NCBI RefSeq assembly: GCF_019443445.1
Contig: NZ_CP080378.1
Coordinates: forward strand, 4,030,001-4,094,000
Reading direction: 5' to 3'
Length of the DNA stretch: 64,000 nucleotides
Source: Massilia sp. PAMC28688
GTDB taxonomy: Bacteria > Pseudomonadota > Gammaproteobacteria > Burkholderiales > Burkholderiaceae_D
Positions within the stretch are counted from its first letter, which is position 1. Each line of letters opens with the position of its first letter. Made by a program: the position numbers and the translations under genes. This document shows, in pieces, positions 18,777-28,266 of this stretch. The notes below the pieces were generated by a model. The model ran no database searches. It worked only from the letters and a program-made list of their open reading frames with translations, and had not been told where the DNA came from.

Positions 18777-19733
18777 TTAAGCGGCCAGGCTGGCGTTGAC
18801 GATCAGGTCCAGCTTTTCCTGGTCGATGGCAAAGTTACGAATGCCTTCAGCGAGCTTCTCGGTGGCCATGGCATCCTGGTTCAGCTGCCAACGGAAGGCG
18901 CTTTCCGTCAGCGCCGCCGGGCGCGCCTGGGCTGCCTGTTCGGCGTGCAGCTTGCGCGCCAAAGGCCCCGTCTGGGCAGCGAGCTGATCGAGCAGGGCAG
19001 GGGCGATGGTCAGGCGGTCACAGCCGGCGAGCGACTGGATTTCCCCGATGTTGCGAAAGCTCGCGCCCATGACCACGGTGGCGAAGCCGCTGCGCTTGTA
19101 AAAGTCGTAGATCTGGCTCACCGAGATCACGCCCGGGTCCTTCGCGCCGGCGAAATCGGCGTCCGGCGTTTTCGCCTTGTGCCAGTCCAGGATGCGGCCG
19201 ACGAAAGGCGAAATGAGGTACACGCCCGCTTCCGCGCAGGCCTGGGCCTGGCACATCGCAAAGAGCAGCGTCAGGTTGCACTGCACGCCTTCGCTTTCCA
19301 GCACGCGCGCGGCGGCAATGCCTTCCCAGGTCGAGGCGATCTTGATCAGAATGCGCTCGCGCGGCACGCCTGCTTCCTGGTACATGGCCACCAGTTCGCG
19401 CGCCTTGGCCAGCGTGGCATCGGTGTCGAACGACAGGCGCGCATCGACTTCGGTGGAAACGCGGCCCGGGACGTGCTTGAGGATTTCCGTGCCCAGGATG
19501 ACGGCCAGCTTGGCCGTTGCGCCTTCGAGCTGCTGTTCGGGCGGGCGGTTGGCGCGTGCCCACGCCACCGCCTGGGCCAGCAGGCCCTGGTAGCGCTCCA
19601 GGCGGATGGCCTGCAGCACCAGCGAAGGATTGGTAGTGGCATCCTGGGGCGCAAACTGGGCGATGCTGTCGACATCGCCGCTGTCGACCACCACGGTGGT
19701 CATGCTCTTGAGTTGTTCTAGTTGGTTGGACAT
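18777..19733 (-). CDS. tal: Transaldolase
   Basis: The 318-residue protein matches the long (TalB-type) transaldolase, with [12 protein letters not shown] near the N terminus, the Schiff-base Lys K131 in [11 protein letters not shown] and [18 protein letters not shown]. It moves a dihydroxyacetone unit between sugar phosphates in the non-oxidative pentose phosphate pathway. Here it is the last gene of araB-araD-araA-HAD-tal, 29 bases after the HAD gene, so it would be co-induced to carry D-xylulose-5-phosphate made from arabinose into glycolysis. Confidence 0.95.
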   Translation of the reverse strand: MSNQLEQLKSMTTVVVDSGDVDSIAQFAPQDATTNPSLVLQAIRLERYQGLLAQAVAWARANRPPEQQLEGATAKLAVILGTEILKHVPGRVSTEVDARLSFDTDATLAKARELVAMYQEAGVPRERILIKIASTWEGIAAARVLESEGVQCNLTLLFAMCQAQACAEAGVYLISPFVGRILDWHKAKTPDADFAGAKDPGVISVSQIYDFYKRSGFATVVMGASFRNIGEIQSLAGCDRLTIAPALLDQLAAQTGPLARKLHAEQAAQARPAALTESAFRWQLNQDAMATEKLAEGIRNFAIDQEKLDLIVNASLAA

Positions 19734-19762
19734 GGGCAGCTTGTAGGTACTTGGTAAAAGGG

Positions 19763-20362
19763 TTAGCGGAAGTAGTCGTTTTCCACGCCATGCACGGCCA
19801 GCACATCCACGCCCGCCATGCCGGCGCTGGCGGCAGCCTGCAGGCCGAGCGCGGAGTCTTCAAACACCACGCAGCGTGCCGGCGCGGCGCCCAGCAGTTC
19901 GGCGCAGCGCAGGAAGGTGTCGGGCGCCGGCTTGGGATGGCGCACCTGGTCGGCGCCCACCACATGGTCAAAGTAGCCATCGAGCCCGCACAGGGCCAGG
20001 ATCTGGCGCGCTTCGCCGGTGTAGGCGCCGGTGCCCACGGCCATCGGCGTGGCGCCGTGATACTGCCTGACCACGCCGGCGAGCGCCGTGGCCTTGACGT
20101 GGCGCGCCATATGCTCGCGCACGAACGCTTCCTTGAAGCTGTTCATGGCCTCAAGCGGGGTGTCCACGCGGCAGCCGAAATGGCCGATCAGGTGTTCCAG
20201 GGTGCCGATGGTGGGTACCCCGGCCAGGGAACGCATCAGCGGCGCATCGAGCGGGATGCCATAGCGTTCAAGCGTGGCGCGCCACGCCAGTTCATGCAGC
20301 TGGCCGCTGTCGACCAGCGTGCCGTCCATGTCGAAAATGAGCGCTGAATAGTGTCCGTACAT
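19763..20362 (-). CDS. HAD-superfamily sugar phosphatase (YqaB-like)
   Basis: From ATG 20362 the product is 199 residues. A much longer open frame exists upstream but runs across araA and reads as low-complexity shadow, so this start five bases after the araA stop is preferred. The motifs are [11 protein letters not shown] (nucleophile D11, acid D13), [17 protein letters not shown] and [12 protein letters not shown], the beta-phosphoglucomutase/YqaB type. It would remove phosphate from a small sugar phosphate in the cytoplasm. Inside the ara operon it may detoxify accumulating pentulose or pentitol phosphates; that role is inferred. Confidence 0.88.
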   Translation of the reverse strand: MYGHYSALIFDMDGTLVDSGQLHELAWRATLERYGIPLDAPLMRSLAGVPTIGTLEHLIGHFGCRVDTPLEAMNSFKEAFVREHMARHVKATALAGVVRQYHGATPMAVGTGAYTGEARQILALCGLDGYFDHVVGADQVRHPKPAPDTFLRCAELLGAAPARCVVFEDSALGLQAAASAGMAGVDVLAVHGVENDYFR

Positions 20363-20367
20363 GCGCC

Positions 20368-21870
20368 TTATACGCCGTCCTTCAGATGATAGTAGGCGGC
20401 ATTGTGGCGCAACTCCGTCTTCAGGCCGCGCACGCTGGTGTCCGCGCCGATGACCACCGCTTCGATGCCGGCAATGTCGGCCCAGTCCAGCGCTTCCTCG
20501 GCCGTGATGCCTTGCGTGTAGGTGCTGTGATGGGCGCCGCCGGCATGGATCCACGCCGCTGCCGCCACCTGCAGGTTGGGACGCGGCTCCCACAGTGCCT
20601 TGGCCACCGGCAGCTTGGGCAGCTCCTGCTGCGGCGCCACCGTGTCCACTTCGCTGATGATCATGCGGAAGCGCTGGCCAAGGTCCACCAGCGAGATGCA
20701 CAGTGCGGGACCGGCCTTGCCGGTAAACAGCAGGCGTGCGATGTCGTTGCGGCAGCCGATGGTGTGCAGGTGCACTTCCAGTGTCGGCTTGTCGGCAGCG
20801 ATCGAGGGGCACACTTCCAGCATGTGCGCGCCCAGCACCTGGTCGGTGGCGCCAAAGTGGTAGGTGTAGTCTTCCATGAACGAGGAGCCGCCCGGACGGC
20901 CCTGCGACATCACCTTGGCGATGCGGACCATGGCCGCGGTCTTCCAGTCGCCTTCGCCGCCGTAGCCGTAGCCCTGCGCCATCAGGCGCTGGGTGGCCAG
21001 GCCCGGCAGGTTGGTCAAGCCGGTCAGGTTTTCAAAGCAGTTGGTAAAGGCGCCAAAGCCGCCTTCGGTCAGGAAGGAGAGCATGCCCAGTTCCAGGCGC
21101 GCTTCGTTCTTGAGCATCTGGAACTGGTGCTGGTCGCTGAGCACCGATGGCGCGATGTCATAGGCTTGCTTGTAGACTTCGATCTGGCTGGCCACCTGCT
21201 CGTCGGTGACCGCGTCCACCACTTTCTGCAGGTCGCCCAGGCCATAGGCGTGTACCTCGTAGCCAAACTGGATTTGCGCGGCGACCTTGTCGCCGTCGGT
21301 CACGGCCACCTGGCGCATGTTGTCGCCAAAGCGCGCCACGCGCAGGTTGCGGCTCTCGTGCCAGCCCATGGCCACGCGGCACCAGCTGTCAATTTCCAGC
21401 TGTACCGCCGGTGCGGCCCAGTGGCCCACCACCACCTTGCGCTCCTGCTTCAGGCGCGTGCTGACGTGGCCGAATTCACGGTCGCCGTGCGCGCTCTGGT
21501 TCAGGTTCATGAAGTGCATGTCGATGTCGGCAAAGGGCAGCTCGGCATTGAACTGGGTGTGCAGGTGCATATAGGGCTTGGACAGCACCGACAGGCCAGC
21601 GATCCACATCTTCGCCGGCGAAAAGGTATGCATCCACAGGATCAGGCCAACGCAGTTGGGATCACTGTTGGCAGCCTGGCACACCGACAGGATTTCGCCC
21701 GGTGACTTCACCACGTCCCTGGCCACGATCCTGATCGGGATGTTGCGCGACTCGGTCAGCGCGGCGGCGATCTGGCCGCTGTTGGCAGCGACCTGCTGCA
21801 ACACACCGGGGCCATACAGATGCTGCGATCCTGTCACCAGCCAGACTTCTTTTTCGCCGTAGGTTTTCAT
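20368..21870 (-). CDS. araA: L-arabinose isomerase
   Basis: The 500-residue enzyme starts at ATG 21870 with AAGGAA upstream; the open frame before it is a shadow of araD. It begins [20 protein letters not shown], the standard AraA N terminus, and is of usual length. [30 protein letters not shown] and [17 protein letters not shown] carry the family's substrate and Mn2+-binding region. It converts L-arabinose to L-ribulose, the first step of the phosphorylative route. It is the third gene of the ara operon, 35 bases after araD. Confidence 0.97.
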   Translation of the reverse strand: MKTYGEKEVWLVTGSQHLYGPGVLQQVAANSGQIAAALTESRNIPIRIVARDVVKSPGEILSVCQAANSDPNCVGLILWMHTFSPAKMWIAGLSVLSKPYMHLHTQFNAELPFADIDMHFMNLNQSAHGDREFGHVSTRLKQERKVVVGHWAAPAVQLEIDSWCRVAMGWHESRNLRVARFGDNMRQVAVTDGDKVAAQIQFGYEVHAYGLGDLQKVVDAVTDEQVASQIEVYKQAYDIAPSVLSDQHQFQMLKNEARLELGMLSFLTEGGFGAFTNCFENLTGLTNLPGLATQRLMAQGYGYGGEGDWKTAAMVRIAKVMSQGRPGGSSFMEDYTYHFGATDQVLGAHMLEVCPSIAADKPTLEVHLHTIGCRNDIARLLFTGKAGPALCISLVDLGQRFRMIISEVDTVAPQQELPKLPVAKALWEPRPNLQVAAAAWIHAGGAHHSTYTQGITAEEALDWADIAGIEAVVIGADTSVRGLKTELRHNAAYYHLKDGV

Positions 21871-21905
21871 GTTGGGTTCCTTGAAGATAGTTATAAGTGA
21901 TATTG

Positions 21906-22598
21906 TTATTTCTGGCCGTAGTAGGCGTTCTTGCCGTGCTTGCGCAGGTAGTGCTTGTCCGTGATGGCCTGCTTGAGCGGGCCGGTATCGGCCCTCAGGG
22001 TGCGCGTGAGATAAGCCATGCGCGCAATCTCTTCCAGGATCACGGCGTGGGACACGGCATCGTGCGCATTGCGTCCCCACGTGAAAGGTGCGTGGCCGGC
22101 AACGATCACCATCGGCGCCTCCATCGGATTGCGCCCGCGGTAGCACTCGGTGATCTGCACGCCGGTTTCTTCTTCATAGTCGCGCGCGATCTGCTCGTCG
22201 GTCATCAGGGCGGTGCACGGAATGTCCCCATAGGCGTAGTCGGCGTGGGTGGTGCCGAAGCAGGGAATGGCCTGCTGCGTCTGCGCCCACGCAGTGGCGT
22301 AGGTGGAATGGGTGTGCGTGACGCCGCCAATGGTATCGAAATGGCGGTACAGGTGCGTGTGGGTCTTGGTGTCGGAAGAAGGGCGCAGGCGGCTGTCGAC
22401 CACGCGGTTTTCCAGGTCTACCAGGACCATGTCTTCGGCGCGCAGCTGGTCGTAGGCGACCCCGCTTGGCTTGATGGCGATGATGCCGGCGGCGCGGTCG
22501 ATCTGCGACACATTGCCCCAGGTGAGTACCACCAGTTTGCGCAGGTGCAGTTCCATATTGGCTTCGTACACCTGGCGCTTGAGTTCAAGGTGGCTCAT
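21906..22598 (-). CDS. araD: L-ribulose-5-phosphate 4-epimerase
   Basis: The start at ATG 22598 overlaps the araB stop by four bases (ATGA), giving 230 residues, the usual length. [34 protein letters not shown] and [15 protein letters not shown] provide the phosphate-binding and Zn2+-His residues of the class II aldolase/epimerase fold. It makes D-xylulose-5-phosphate, the entry to the pentose phosphate pathway. Translational coupling with araB is likely. Confidence 0.96.
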   Translation of the reverse strand: MSHLELKRQVYEANMELHLRKLVVLTWGNVSQIDRAAGIIAIKPSGVAYDQLRAEDMVLVDLENRVVDSRLRPSSDTKTHTHLYRHFDTIGGVTHTHSTYATAWAQTQQAIPCFGTTHADYAYGDIPCTALMTDEQIARDYEEETGVQITECYRGRNPMEAPMVIVAGHAPFTWGRNAHDAVSHAVILEEIARMAYLTRTLRADTGPLKQAITDKHYLRKHGKNAYYGQK

Positions 22599-24262
22599 CG
22601 CACGCCGCCTTCCACGTATGCGCCCAGGGCCAGGTACTGGCGATACAGGGCGTCGTACCGGGCCGCAGCCGCAGGGTCGGGACGGTAGGTCTTGCACACC
22701 GGGGAAGCCAGGGCCTGCTGGGCGCTGGCCACGTCCGCGTAGACGCCGCCGACGGTGGCGGCAAAGATGGCAGCGCCCAGGGCGCAGCTTTGTTCGCTCT
22801 CGAGCACATCGACCTGGCAGTTCCAGACGTCGGCGCACAGCTGCACGATGAAATCGGACTTTTTCGAAATGCCGCCGATGACGACGACCGAATCGACCGC
22901 CACCCCTTCGGCCCGGAAGCGCTCGATGATGGCGCGCGCGCCAAAGGCGGTCGCTTCCACCAGGGCGCGGAAGACCTCCGGCGCGCCGCTGCCCATGGTC
23001 AGGCCGCTGATGGCCATCGACAGGCGCTGGTCGGCGTCCGGCGTGCGGCGGCCGTTGACCCAGTCCAGCGCGGTGATGCCCCCGGCGCCGGGCGCCAGCT
23101 TGCTGGCCGCCTCGCCCAGTGCGGCCAGGGTGCGCTCTTCAATTTCGGCCTGCAAGGCGGCCTTGCTTGCCTCGTCCAGCAGCGCGCTTGACGCAATCAG
23201 GTTGGCCAGCGGCCAGTTGACGAGGGACTTGAACCAGGCATACAGGTCGCCAAAGGCCGACTGTCCTGCCTCCAGGCCGACCATGCCCGGCACCACCGAG
23301 CCGTCCACCTGGCCGCAGATGCCGCGGATCGCCTTGTCGTTGATGTCGCTGTAGCTGGCCACCGTGATGTCGCAGGTGGAGGTCCCCATGATCTTGGTAA
23401 GCACGCCCGGCTTCACGTTGGCCGCCACGGCGCCCATGTGGCAGTCGAAGGCGCCAAAGCCGACCGGCGTGCCTTCGGGCAGGCCGAGGCGCTCGGCCCA
23501 CTCGCGCGTGATGCGCCCGCACAGCTGGTCGGCCGAGAAGGTTTGCGCCGGCAGGCGGTCGCGCAGGCCGTCAAGGAGGGGATCGATGGCGGTGAAGAAT
23601 TCATTGGGCGGATAGCCGCCCCAGCTCTCGTGCCACATCAGTTTGTGGCCGGTGGCGCAGCGGCCCATGCGCAGGCGCGAGGGGTGGGTGGTGCCGGTGA
23701 TGACGGCGCTGATCCAGTCGCAATGCTCGACCCAGGTGTGCGCGGCGGCGGCAACGGCTGCGTCTTCACGCAGCACGTGCAGCACCTTGGCCCAGTACCA
23801 TTCGGATGAATAAATCCCGCCCATGTAGCGCAGGTAGGGCGTGTACGAGGCGCTGGCGGCAGCGGTGATCTGCTCCGCTTCCACGATGGCAGTGTGATCC
23901 TTCCACAGCACGAACATGGCGTTGGGATTGTCCGCAAACTCGCTCTTGAGCGACAGCGCCACGCCGTCGGCGTCAAGGGCGATGGGGGTGGAACCGGTGG
24001 TGTCGAAGCTCACGCCAATGACTTCGCTGGCCGCCCCCGCGGGTGCGCGCTGCCACAGGCCGGCCAGCACCTGTTCCAAACTCTCCAGGTAGTCAAGCGG
24101 ATGCTGGCGGAAGCGGTTGCTGGCAGGGTGGCAGTAGAGGCCCTGCTTCCAGCGGGGGAATTCAATCACATGGCTGGCCACTTCGGTGCCGGCGTGGGCA
24201 TCAACCAGCAGGGCGCGAACGGAATCGGATCCATAGTCCAGACCGAGGGCATAGGACGTCAT
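22595..24262 (-). CDS. araB: Ribulokinase
   Basis: This 555-residue FGGY-family kinase begins GLDYGSDSVRALLVDAHAG, typical of AraB, and has FGAFDCHMGAVAANV, IMGTSTCDI and VVIGGISKKSDFIVQLCADV (ATP site) in order. It phosphorylates L-ribulose to L-ribulose-5-phosphate. It is the first gene of araB-araD-araA-HAD-tal, transcribed from the operator-bearing promoter at 24304-24370. The leader is about 35 nt. Confidence 0.96.
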   Translation of the reverse strand: MTSYALGLDYGSDSVRALLVDAHAGTEVASHVIEFPRWKQGLYCHPASNRFRQHPLDYLESLEQVLAGLWQRAPAGAASEVIGVSFDTTGSTPIALDADGVALSLKSEFADNPNAMFVLWKDHTAIVEAEQITAAASASYTPYLRYMGGIYSSEWYWAKVLHVLREDAAVAAAAHTWVEHCDWISAVITGTTHPSRLRMGRCATGHKLMWHESWGGYPPNEFFTAIDPLLDGLRDRLPAQTFSADQLCGRITREWAERLGLPEGTPVGFGAFDCHMGAVAANVKPGVLTKIMGTSTCDITVASYSDINDKAIRGICGQVDGSVVPGMVGLEAGQSAFGDLYAWFKSLVNWPLANLIASSALLDEASKAALQAEIEERTLAALGEAASKLAPGAGGITALDWVNGRRTPDADQRLSMAISGLTMGSGAPEVFRALVEATAFGARAIIERFRAEGVAVDSVVVIGGISKKSDFIVQLCADVWNCQVDVLESEQSCALGAAIFAATVGGVYADVASAQQALASPVCKTYRPDPAAAARYDALYRQYLALGAYVEGGVR

Positions 24263-24303
24263 AACTCTACCTTCTCTTTACACGTTATAGGAATTGCAAA
24301 ATC

Positions 24304-24370
24304 AGTGTAAAGCGATTGATGATCCCCATCTAATCAAAAAATTTCTCTTATCGATACGTTTTTGGATATC
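24304..24370 (-). promoter_or_regulatory. Shared LysR-type operator/promoter, copy b (ara operon)
   Basis: Read on the minus strand: GATATC-N6-CGTATC (24370 to 24353), 19 nt, a -35-like TTAGAT, 18 nt and a -10 TACACT (24309-24304). The same spacings occur in the four other copies. The site lies in the araB/dehydrogenase divergent gap. Read towards the plus-strand gene at 24470, it has no -35/-10 at these distances, so it appears to serve the ara operon. Confidence 0.8.
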
Positions 24371-24469
24371 TCTTCGTAGAGGCTTACCTCCAGAAAATAA
24401 ATCTTGAGGAAGCCAACGTGTAAAATCGCCAAGTCAAGTTTGAAAACTTGTGTTTAGAGGTGGAAACAT

Positions 24470-25240
24470 ATGATGGATTCCTTCGCGCGCTATCCCAGCC
24501 TTGCTGGCAAAGTGGTGTTTGTGACGGGCGGCGGCTCGGGCATCGGGGCCGATATTGTGGTGGCCTATGCACGCCAGGGTGCGCTGGTGGCGTTTGCCGA
24601 CCGTGATCGCGACGCCTCCCTGGGCCTGGTGGCTGCACTCGAGGCCGAAGAGGTTCAGACGCCACTGTTCATCGAGTGCGACCTGACCGATATGGACCGG
24701 CTCAAGGCAGCCATTGCGCAAGCGGTGAGCCGCTTCGGCGACATCGACATCCTGGTCAACAACACGGCCAGCGATGCCCGCCACGCATTTTCGGCGGTCA
24801 CCCCGGAACACTTCGATGCTGCCGTGGCGATCAACCTGAAAGTGGCCTTCTTCGCGTCCCAGGCAGTCGTGGACGGCATGGTGCGCAAGGGCGGGGGATC
24901 GATCATCAATCTTGGCTCCTGCAGCTACAGGAAACGCATCGGCGGCTACGCCGCTTACGCCACGCTCAAGGCTTCCGTCATTGGTCTGACGCGCAGCCTG
25001 GCGCGCGAATTCGGTCCCGGCATGGTGCGCGTCAATACGCTCACGCCCGGCTGGGTCATGACACCGCGCCAGCTGGCCCAGGTCATCGACGCCGAGGCGG
25101 GGCGCCAGCTCGACGCCGATCAATGTCTCCCAGGCAGGCTGGTAGGCACCGACATTGCCAACATGGCATTGTTCCTGGGCGCTGCAGACAGCCGCATGGT
25201 CACTGCCCAGGAGTTCGTGGTGGACGCCGGCTGGTCCTGA
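24470..25240 (+). CDS. Short-chain dehydrogenase/reductase, probable sugar 1-dehydrogenase
   Basis: The 256-residue classical SDR has the cofactor loop TGGGSGIG, NNTAS where most have NNAG, and catalytic YATLK with an upstream Ser. GAGGTGGAA precedes ATG 24470. It is divergent from araB and resembles the second SDR at 36881 through most of its length (GGGSGIG, VRVNTLTPGWVMT, VVDAGW). The likely role is NAD(P)-dependent oxidation of L-arabinose or a related aldose to the lactone, the first step of the oxidative route. The exact sugar is inferred from context only. Confidence 0.85.
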   Translation: MMDSFARYPSLAGKVVFVTGGGSGIGADIVVAYARQGALVAFADRDRDASLGLVAALEAEEVQTPLFIECDLTDMDRLKAAIAQAVSRFGDIDILVNNTASDARHAFSAVTPEHFDAAVAINLKVAFFASQAVVDGMVRKGGGSIINLGSCSYRKRIGGYAAYATLKASVIGLTRSLAREFGPGMVRVNTLTPGWVMTPRQLAQVIDAEAGRQLDADQCLPGRLVGTDIANMALFLGAADSRMVTAQEFVVDAGWS

Positions 25241-25422
25241 AAAATTAACAGGAAATAAATTCTTGTATCGTAATCGCAACGATTCGCGTCGAAAATTCCC
25301 CTCAACAATTAATGTTCTATGGAACGATTGAGTCCGACGAGATAATCAGATTTCTCATAGTAAGTACAGCCATTTTCTGGACAAAAAAACGGTGTTTCAG
25401 CGGCCGGTGCCATGCAAGCTTA

Positions 25423-25489
25423 GATATCTTTTTCGATATCAAAAACCGGAAAAAATTGATTGGATTGTATTTTTACATGCCCCTAACAT
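25423..25489 (+). promoter_or_regulatory. Shared LysR-type operator/promoter, copy c (TonB receptor operon)
   Basis: GATATC-N6-GATATC (25423-25440), 19 nt, -35-like TTGGAT (25460-25465), 18 nt and -10 TAACAT (25484-25489). Both half-sites are perfect. The -10 lies 66 nt before the receptor ATG at 25556. The intergenic 25241-25555 is AT-rich and holds no gene. Confidence 0.8.
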
Positions 25490-25555
25490 GATTTCTCAGC
25501 ATGTCATTGCATGCCAGTTGATTCACCAAAATAACTAGAACGCCCCAGGAGATAT

Positions 25556-28186
25556 ATGAAGATTTCTGCCAGTGCCGCAGCGTCGGCCATGCCTTGCCAA
25601 AGCCCATCGCTCAAGACCCTCGTGGTGACCCTCGCCGGTGCCGGACTCATCGGTAGCGCTTCCGGTGTCTGGGCCCAGGCCGCCACGCCTGCCACCCCGG
25701 CGGCAGCCGAGCCGACCGTCGTGACCGTGACCGGTGTCCGCCAGGCTGCCCGTAGCGCACAATTGATCAAGCAAAACGCCGAGCAGGTGCTCGACTCCAT
25801 CGTTGCCGAAGATATCGGCAAGTTCCCGGACAAGAACGTCGCGGAAATCCTGGGCCGCGTCACCGGTGTCCAGATCCTGCGCGGCGCCGGTGAAGCCGGT
25901 ACGGTTGTCATCCGCGGCCTGGGCAACGTGGGCACGCTGCTCAACGGCCGTGAAGTATTTACCGCCGCTAACCGCGGCATCGTCCTGTCCGACATTCCGG
26001 TCGCCATGCTGCAGCGTGTGGATGTCTACAAGTCGCAGGGCGCAGACATGGTCGAAGGCGGTGTCGCCGGCGTGGTGGACGTGCGTACCTTCAAACCATT
26101 CGATTTCAAGGATGACGTGATCGCCGTTGCCGCCCGCGTGGAGCACCGCGACAAGGCCGATTCCTACGATCCCAACCTGTCGATGATGGCATCGAAGCGC
26201 TGGAAGGGCGCCTACGGCGAAATCGGCGCCCTCGGTGGCCTGTCGTACCAGCGCGGCCGCTATCACGACGAAACCTCGTGGGTGTCGCCACCAATGCTCA
26301 TCGATGGCGGCGTCGAAGGTGCACGCGCAGTTGGCCGCGTCATGAACACGGGCGACCGCAAGCGCCTGGCTGTCAATGGTGCCCTGCACTGGCGTCCGAG
26401 CTCGGAAGTGGAACTGTACGCTGACATTTTCAGCACCAAGATCGACCACGTTTCGCAAAGTATCTTCTTCGTCGGCGACCTGCCTATCAACAAGGGTGGC
26501 ACGGTCACCACCGTCCCGGGCACCAACTACCTGCGCAGCATCTCGCACCCGGGCGCCAGCGAATTTACGCTCAGCTCCACCCAGGCCCGCGACGACCTGT
26601 CGATGGGTACCCAAAGTGCGGTGGGCGGGCGCTGGGATGTCGCGCCAACGGTGCGCGCCACGGCCGAATTCGTCCGCACGGTCAGCAACTACCGCCAGGA
26701 CAACCCGATCGTCGACGTGGTCGACTTTGCAGTCAAGCCGATGGAAGCGGGTATCCGCGACGGCGGCGGCTATGTGGACTACCCCGGCTACAACATGGGC
26801 AACCCGGCCAACTGGAACCTGTTTGGCTTCTTCGACAACCACAACGATGCCAAGGGCCGTGCCAACGACCTGCGCAGCGACGTGACCTGGGATCTCGAAG
26901 AGCGTGATGGCTGGCTCAAGGAAGTGACCGGCGGTGTGCGCTTTGCCGACCGCAACGCCCGTGCGATCCGCGAACTCAATGGCTACATGCCCGCCCCAGG
27001 CGGTATTTCGGCAGCATCGCTGCCGGGCATGAGCTGCCTGTCGCCGGCCACCGGTGGCGACTACGGCATGAACCAGTTCTATGCGCCTTGCCACACCTTC
27101 CTTCTCGAGAACACCTCGGCCGTGCGCGCCGCCTTCGGCAGCCCTGGCCGCACCCCGGACGATCCGATGTCCTTCTTTGAAGCGCGTGAAAAGACGGCGG
27201 CCGTCTACGTCAAGGGCAAGTACGGCTTCAATATCGGCCCGGTACCGGTCGATGGCAATGTCGGCGTGCGCGTGGTACGCACCAACATGAGTATTGACGG
27301 TAATTCGCGCAGCGGCGACGCCCAGATCACGCCTGTCAATGTGGACACCAGCAGCACCGATGTCCTGCCAAGCATGACGCTGCGTGCCAAGTTCCGCCAG
27401 AACCTGATTGGCCGTTTCGTGGCCGGCAAGACGATTGAGCGAGCCGCCTTTGGCGACTACAACCCTGGTCTGCGCCTGTCCACCGTTACGCCGACCACCC
27501 CGGCCACTGGCAGCTCGGGCAATCCAAACCTCAAGCCGCAGGAAGGCCGCAACCTCGACCTGGCGCTGGAATGGTATTTCGCACCAACCGGTTCCATCAC
27601 CGGCACCGCATTCAAGCGCGAATTCAAGAACTACATCCGCCGCAGCGGCATGGATGAAGTGCATGGCGGCGTGACCTACCGCGTGGACCGTCCGTACAAC
27701 ACGGTGGAGGGCGAACTGGAAGGCTTCGAACTGGCTTACCAGCAGTTCTACGAAAAGCTGCCAGGCTGGCTTGGTGGACTGGGCCTGCAGGCCAACGTGA
27801 CGTACATGAAGGGTGGCCTGACCGAAGTTGACCGCGCGACCCAGCGACTGGTGACCAACGACTTCGCCGGCATGTCCAAGCTTCAGTACAACATCGTCGG
27901 CCTGTACGAGCGCGATGCCTGGTCGGCGCGCGTGGCCTACAACTGGCGCGACAAGTTCGTGGCCGAGTACGACTACCGTGCATCCGGCTTCAACCTGATG
28001 GTTGCCCCGATCAAGACGCTCGACGCTTCGCTGTCGTACAAGATCAACACGAAGGTGACGCTCACCCTCGATGGCACCAATCTGCTCGATACGCCGTACA
28101 ACGACTACCACGGCGTGCCGCAGCTGGCACGTGACATCCGCCGCTTTGACCGCACCGTCGGCCTGTCGCTGCGCTGGAAGAACTAA
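25556..28186 (+). CDS. TonB-dependent receptor for arabino-oligosaccharides
   Basis: The 876-residue outer-membrane protein has a long signal peptide (about 1-43). The plug domain (SIVAEDIGKFPDKNVAEILGR; VVIRGLGNVGTLLNGRE; GGVAGVVDVRT) is typical of proteobacterial carbohydrate TonB receptors, and the C-terminal beta-barrel ends in VGLSLRWKN. It would import oligosaccharides using TonB energy. It heads a unit with a GPH symporter, a GH43 and an aldose epimerase. No SusD-like partner is encoded, as expected outside Bacteroidetes. Its promoter bears the shared operator, so arabinan fragments are the likely cargo. Confidence 0.92.
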   Translation: MKISASAAASAMPCQSPSLKTLVVTLAGAGLIGSASGVWAQAATPATPAAAEPTVVTVTGVRQAARSAQLIKQNAEQVLDSIVAEDIGKFPDKNVAEILGRVTGVQILRGAGEAGTVVIRGLGNVGTLLNGREVFTAANRGIVLSDIPVAMLQRVDVYKSQGADMVEGGVAGVVDVRTFKPFDFKDDVIAVAARVEHRDKADSYDPNLSMMASKRWKGAYGEIGALGGLSYQRGRYHDETSWVSPPMLIDGGVEGARAVGRVMNTGDRKRLAVNGALHWRPSSEVELYADIFSTKIDHVSQSIFFVGDLPINKGGTVTTVPGTNYLRSISHPGASEFTLSSTQARDDLSMGTQSAVGGRWDVAPTVRATAEFVRTVSNYRQDNPIVDVVDFAVKPMEAGIRDGGGYVDYPGYNMGNPANWNLFGFFDNHNDAKGRANDLRSDVTWDLEERDGWLKEVTGGVRFADRNARAIRELNGYMPAPGGISAASLPGMSCLSPATGGDYGMNQFYAPCHTFLLENTSAVRAAFGSPGRTPDDPMSFFEAREKTAAVYVKGKYGFNIGPVPVDGNVGVRVVRTNMSIDGNSRSGDAQITPVNVDTSSTDVLPSMTLRAKFRQNLIGRFVAGKTIERAAFGDYNPGLRLSTVTPTTPATGSSGNPNLKPQEGRNLDLALEWYFAPTGSITGTAFKREFKNYIRRSGMDEVHGGVTYRVDRPYNTVEGELEGFELAYQQFYEKLPGWLGGLGLQANVTYMKGGLTEVDRATQRLVTNDFAGMSKLQYNIVGLYERDAWSARVAYNWRDKFVAEYDYRASGFNLMVAPIKTLDASLSYKINTKVTLTLDGTNLLDTPYNDYHGVPQLARDIRRFDRTVGLSLRWKN

Positions 28187-28213
28187 GCCTGGCTAGTTAA
28201 GGAAAGCATCAGG

Positions 28214-28250
28214 AGGCGTTGCAGGGGAAATCCGGCAACGCCTTCTTGTT
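28214..28250 (+). terminator. Intercistronic hairpin between receptor and symporter genes
   Basis: AGGCGTTGC (28214-28222) pairs perfectly with GCAACGCCT (28235-28243), followed by TCTTGTT. The T run is broken, so it is a weak terminator or a 3'-end stabiliser. It would let the receptor be made in excess over the downstream symporter, as is common for such operons. Confidence 0.55.
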
Positions 28251-28266
28251 GTAAGGAGAGAGAAAA

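Noticed and set aside
20363..20812. N-terminal extension of the HAD phosphatase
   Set aside because: The extension is an antiparallel-free shadow of araA, rich in Arg/Gly/His; the short start gives the normal family length.
21871..22146. Longer araA starting near 22146
   Set aside because: The additional residues read the araD gene in another frame, and ATG 21870 has a proper ribosome site and the standard AraA start.
24371..24469. Shared operator also serving the plus-strand dehydrogenase at 24470
   Set aside because: Reading rightwards, no -35 or -10 occurs at the 19/18-nt distances found in the five copies.
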